This document shows, piece by piece, positions 4,605 to 6,321 of a stretch of 6,321 bases of DNA. Both the position numbers and the translations under genes were made by a program. The stretch covers positions 1 through 6,321 of the forward strand of contig JADGNH010000115.1 in assembly GCA_017883605.1 (NCBI GenBank), read 5' to 3'. The notes below the pieces were generated by a model. That model ran no database searches. It saw only the letters and a program-made list of their open reading frames with translations, and was not told where the DNA came from. How positions within the stretch are numbered: the first letter of the stretch is position 1; every line of letters begins with the position of its first letter. The DNA is from Methanobacteriaceae archaeon. GTDB lineage: Archaea; Methanobacteriota; Methanobacteria; Methanobacteriales; Methanobacteriaceae.

Positions 4605-5396
4605 TTATTTGAGGTGCTCCATAAGCTCTTTAGTTTTGTCTTTGGATATGTTGATAGCTTTCATTACATCATCCTTGGTTATAGGCTTTGATCCACCCTT
4701 CTGCATGGCGCAGATGGTGCCATCTTCCTTCATTCCAATTGATATTCTGGCATCCAAAACATCTTCCTCCTCTAGGGAAGGATCTATTACTATTTCTCCA
4801 CCTATCTTGGCAAAGGTGCACATTAAAGCTTTGTCTTGGATGGGTAATGGGATCATTTTTTCATAATCTATAACTACCTCATCACCTTCACAGCTGGTTT
4901 CTGGTATGTGGGTGTTCATCAGGGCAGCCATACTTCCTAAGACCGCTGCGTCAAAGAGGTTGCCATCGTAATCTATGATGTGCAGATCAAGGAATATCAT
5001 CCAGACCTTTTCACCGGGAATTATGGCCAGCTTCTCCAGATCAATTACCTTAGACTCTCTCATACAACGATCTGTAACTCTGGAAAGTTCCACAGAGCGA
5101 TCGTCAGGTGGGCCTGATTCAAATGTAGGGGAAGCCATGGGTAATAACTCGGAGTTGGTCATGAGAACTCCCACGTTGGGTGTGTCTGGGAAAGGCGTGC
5201 CTATCTGTGGTTTTGCGCCAACAACTATCTGTGTATTGCCGATTTTAACCCGGGCAGAACCTTCAGCCTTGTTAATGAAGCCGATTTCCAGGGATATTTC
5301 ACGATATTCGTCGAATGCCCTGCCATCAGTTCTTTCTCCGTTCTTTACAATGTTAAATATGCTTTCTTTTATGATTTCAGGAATTATAGTAACCAT
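4605..5396 (-). CDS. rrp42: Exosome complex component Rrp42
   Basis: This encodes 263 residues, typical for archaeal Rrp42. It is the non-catalytic RNase PH-fold subunit that alternates with Rrp41 in the hexameric ring of the exosome, which degrades RNA 3' to 5' by phosphorolysis and also adds A-rich tails. Family features are visible: GERTDGRAFDEYREISLEIG near the N-terminus, KIGNTQIVVGAKPQIGTPFP, NSELLPMASPTFESGPPDDR, the strong block WMIFLDLHIIDYDGNLFDAA, and a C-terminal MQKGGSKPITKDDVMKAI. I start at ATG 5396 rather than the in-frame ATG at 5408. GGTGAT lies 4 nt before 5396, and the protein then opens MVTIIPEIIKESI; the longer form would overlap the rrp41 stop. One nucleotide separates the rrp41 stop from this start, so translation is surely coupled. 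Confidence 0.97.
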   Translation of the reverse strand: MVTIIPEIIKESIFNIVKNGERTDGRAFDEYREISLEIGFINKAEGSARVKIGNTQIVVGAKPQIGTPFPDTPNVGVLMTNSELLPMASPTFESGPPDDRSVELSRVTDRCMRESKVIDLEKLAIIPGEKVWMIFLDLHIIDYDGNLFDAAVLGSMAALMNTHIPETSCEGDEVVIDYEKMIPLPIQDKALMCTFAKIGGEIVIDPSLEEEDVLDARISIGMKEDGTICAMQKGGSKPITKDDVMKAINISKDKTKELMEHLK

Positions 5397-5397
5397 C

Positions 5398-6126
5398 TTA
5401 ATCACCATACCTCGCTATTATGGCTTTTTTCTGTTCTTCAGAGATCTTTTTACATCCTTCCACAGCCAGATCCAGGGCTTTTTCAAATTCTTCAGGGGTT
5501 AAATTTCCATCGCTCTGGAGGAGCGTTATCTCTCCTGTTCGGGGCATCATGGCTATTGGAACGTCTGCTTCCCCTTCTTTATCCTCCCATTCTGAGAGAT
5601 CCAGCACGATCTTTTCATTGGCTTTTCCAGCGGCACAGGATACAATCATATCCTTCATGGGGACACCGGCATCTGCAAGGGCTACTGATGCTGCAGTGAT
5701 CCCTGCACATCTGGTTCCTCCATCTGCTTGTAATATTTCTATGAATACGTCTATGGTTGATCTTGGGAATTTTTCAAGGAAAACCACCGGTGTCAATGCC
5801 TCTGAGGTTATCTTTGATATTTCCACTGATCTGCGGTCTGGTCCTGGCCTTTTTCTATCATCCACAGAAAATGGGGCCATATTATATCTGCATCGTAAAA
5901 CAGCCCTGTTAGGCTGCATTATTCTCCTTACATGGAGTTCTCTTGGCCCATAAACTGCAACAAGGATTTTATTACCCCCTAACTCTAGGTAAGCTGATCC
6001 GTCTGCCCTTTTTAAAACTCCAGCCTCTATTTTTAACGGTCTCAATTCATTGGAGGCTCTTCCATCTGCCCTTTCACCGGCTTCTGTACCGGTGTTTATA
6101 TTGGTATTGGTTATAATAGTAATCAC
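5398..6126 (-). CDS. rrp41: Exosome complex catalytic component Rrp41
   Basis: This encodes 242 residues if read from GTG. Rrp41 is the active RNase PH-fold subunit, cleaving RNA with phosphate at the Rrp41-Rrp42 interface. Motifs are intact: GERADGRASNELRPLKIEAG at 17-36, YNMAPFSVDDRKRPGPDRRS at 81-100, ILQADGGTRCAGITAASVAL at 131-150, and EDKEGEADVPIAMMPRTGEI at 181-200. Asp182 and Asp188 correspond to the catalytic/metal Asp residues, and Arg98-Arg99 to the phosphate-binding pair, described in Sulfolobus Rrp41, so the enzyme should be active. The start is uncertain: the only canonical start is a GTG lying inside the GGGGTGAT that looks like its SD, 3 nt after the upstream TAA. No ATG, GTG or TTG follows before the conserved region. 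The last codons GGT GAT TAA serve as the SD for rrp42. Confidence 0.96.
   Translation of the reverse strand: MITIITNTNINTGTEAGERADGRASNELRPLKIEAGVLKRADGSAYLELGGNKILVAVYGPRELHVRRIMQPNRAVLRCRYNMAPFSVDDRKRPGPDRRSVEISKITSEALTPVVFLEKFPRSTIDVFIEILQADGGTRCAGITAASVALADAGVPMKDMIVSCAAGKANEKIVLDLSEWEDKEGEADVPIAMMPRTGEITLLQSDGNLTPEEFEKALDLAVEGCKKISEEQKKAIIARYGD
5401..5406 (-). promoter_or_regulatory. RBS of rrp42 inside the rrp41 C-terminal codons
   Basis: GGTGAT on the minus strand is codons Gly-Asp at the very end of rrp41 (GGT GAT TAA) and lies 4 nt before ATG 5396. The last two residues of Rrp41 and the rrp42 SD are therefore the same bases. This decides the rrp42 start against ATG 5408, which has no SD. 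Confidence 0.8.
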
Positions 6127-6129
6127 CCC
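6122..6129 (-). promoter_or_regulatory. SD-like GGGGTGAT overlapping the rrp41 GTG
   Basis: GGGGTGAT on the minus strand directly follows the TAA of the upstream gene. It is the same GGTGAT element that precedes rrp42, rpl37ae and prefoldin beta at 3-4 nt. Here the GTG start codon is part of the motif, and the triplet at the usual spacing (6117-6115) is ATT. Confidence 0.6.
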
Positions 6130-6321
6130 TTATTGGATTAATTCCTCTCCATTTTCCTCTTCTTTCTCTTCTTCTTCATCTGGAACTGGTTCTTCATTTG
6201 GAACTGGTTCTTCATCTGAGACTGATTCTTCATCTGAGACTGATTCTTCATCTGAGACTGATTCTTCATCTGAGACTGATTCTTCATCTGGAACTGGTTC
6301 TTCATCTGAGACTGATTCTTC
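6130..6321 (-). CDS. rrp4: C-terminal end of probable exosome subunit Rrp4 (partial)
   Basis: Only the last 63 codons and the TAA are inside the window; the 5' part lies beyond the right edge. What is seen is eight hexapeptide repeats (EESVSD or EEPVPD type) followed by EEEEKEEENGEELIQ, an extremely acidic and surely disordered tail. No folded domain is visible, so the name rests on position. In archaea rrp4 normally lies just before rrp41 and rrp42, and it encodes the S1/KH cap subunit that guides RNA into the exosome ring. A tail on another protein in this place cannot be ruled out. The stop is 3 nt before the rrp41 GTG, so the genes are tightly coupled. Confidence 0.65.
   Translation of the reverse strand, partial: EESVSDEEPVPDEESVSDEESVSDEESVSDEESVSDEEPVPNEEPVPDEEEEKEEENGEELIQ
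6178..6321 (-). repeat. 18-bp in-frame coding repeat, eight units, open at the right edge
   Basis: Eight 18-bp units each encode six residues. In reading order the types are A B A A A A B' B, where A is GAAGAATCAGTCTCAGAT (EESVSD) and B is GAAGAACCAGTTCCAGAT (EEPVPD); B' has Asn in place of the final Asp. All five A copies are identical at the DNA level, including third codon positions, which indicates recent expansion. The window ends at a unit boundary, so the true copy number is unknown. Confidence 0.95.

Noticed and set aside
5397..5408. Longer Rrp42 starting at ATG 5408
   Set aside because: It has no SD and overlaps the rrp41 stop, while GGTGAT is 4 nt before ATG 5396.
5420..5953. Plus-strand ORF of 177 codons opposite rrp41
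   Set aside because: It is antisense to a conserved exosome gene, with low-complexity Ser-rich composition typical of shadow frames. The same applies to all other plus-strand ORFs in the window.

Overview
The window looks like chromosomal DNA from a methanogenic archaeon of the order Methanobacteriales, probably Methanobacterium or a close relative. The evidence is archaeal-only gene content (exosome Rrp41/Rrp42, RNA polymerase subunit P, Pcc1, prefoldin beta, a DUF3194-like protein), AT-rich spacers, oligo-T terminator tracts, and Shine-Dalgarno sites of the GGTGAT type. All supported genes lie on the minus strand, so transcription runs from the right edge to the left.

Right and middle (6321 to 2392) is the archaeal exosome/ribosome/transcription superoperon. 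In transcription order it holds: the 3' end of a gene in the rrp4 position, ending in an acidic hexapeptide repeat; rrp41; rrp42; a spacer with a duplicated 37-39 bp sequence and T tracts; rpl37ae; rpoP (43 codons, immediately after the rpl37ae stop); a Brix/Imp4-like ribosome biogenesis gene; pcc1 of KEOPS; a spacer with 17-19 bp tandem repeats; prefoldin beta; and a DUF3194-like gene overlapping it by 4 nt. Together these cover RNA 3' trimming and decay, ribosome assembly, transcription, tRNA t6A modification and protein folding. Several starts are set by SD sites embedded in the preceding gene, so I shortened the longest ORFs of rrp42, pcc1, prefoldin beta and hisA-like.

2391 to 2014 is an AT-rich gap. 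It contains a series of T tracts that probably terminate the superoperon, then a leader with a full AAGGAGG motif, a 9-codon mini-ORF and a perfect hairpin.

Left (2013 to 87) holds a small tryptophan-rich hypothetical protein, a HisA/HisF-like TIM-barrel protein and a PfkB/ribokinase-family sugar kinase. The last two are of unknown substrate and may act in one pathway. The window begins inside a 21-bp tandem array that grows out of the stop codon of the kinase gene.

The genes are mostly a well-known neighbourhood. The least ordinary feature is the number of short direct-repeat arrays (five in 6.3 kb), most of them at or just after gene 3' ends and two of them containing the gene's own stop codon. 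Other points of interest are the ambiguous rrp41 start, the acidic repeat tail of the probable Rrp4, and a charged insert in the Brix protein. I see no CRISPR array, insertion sequence, tRNA or rRNA.
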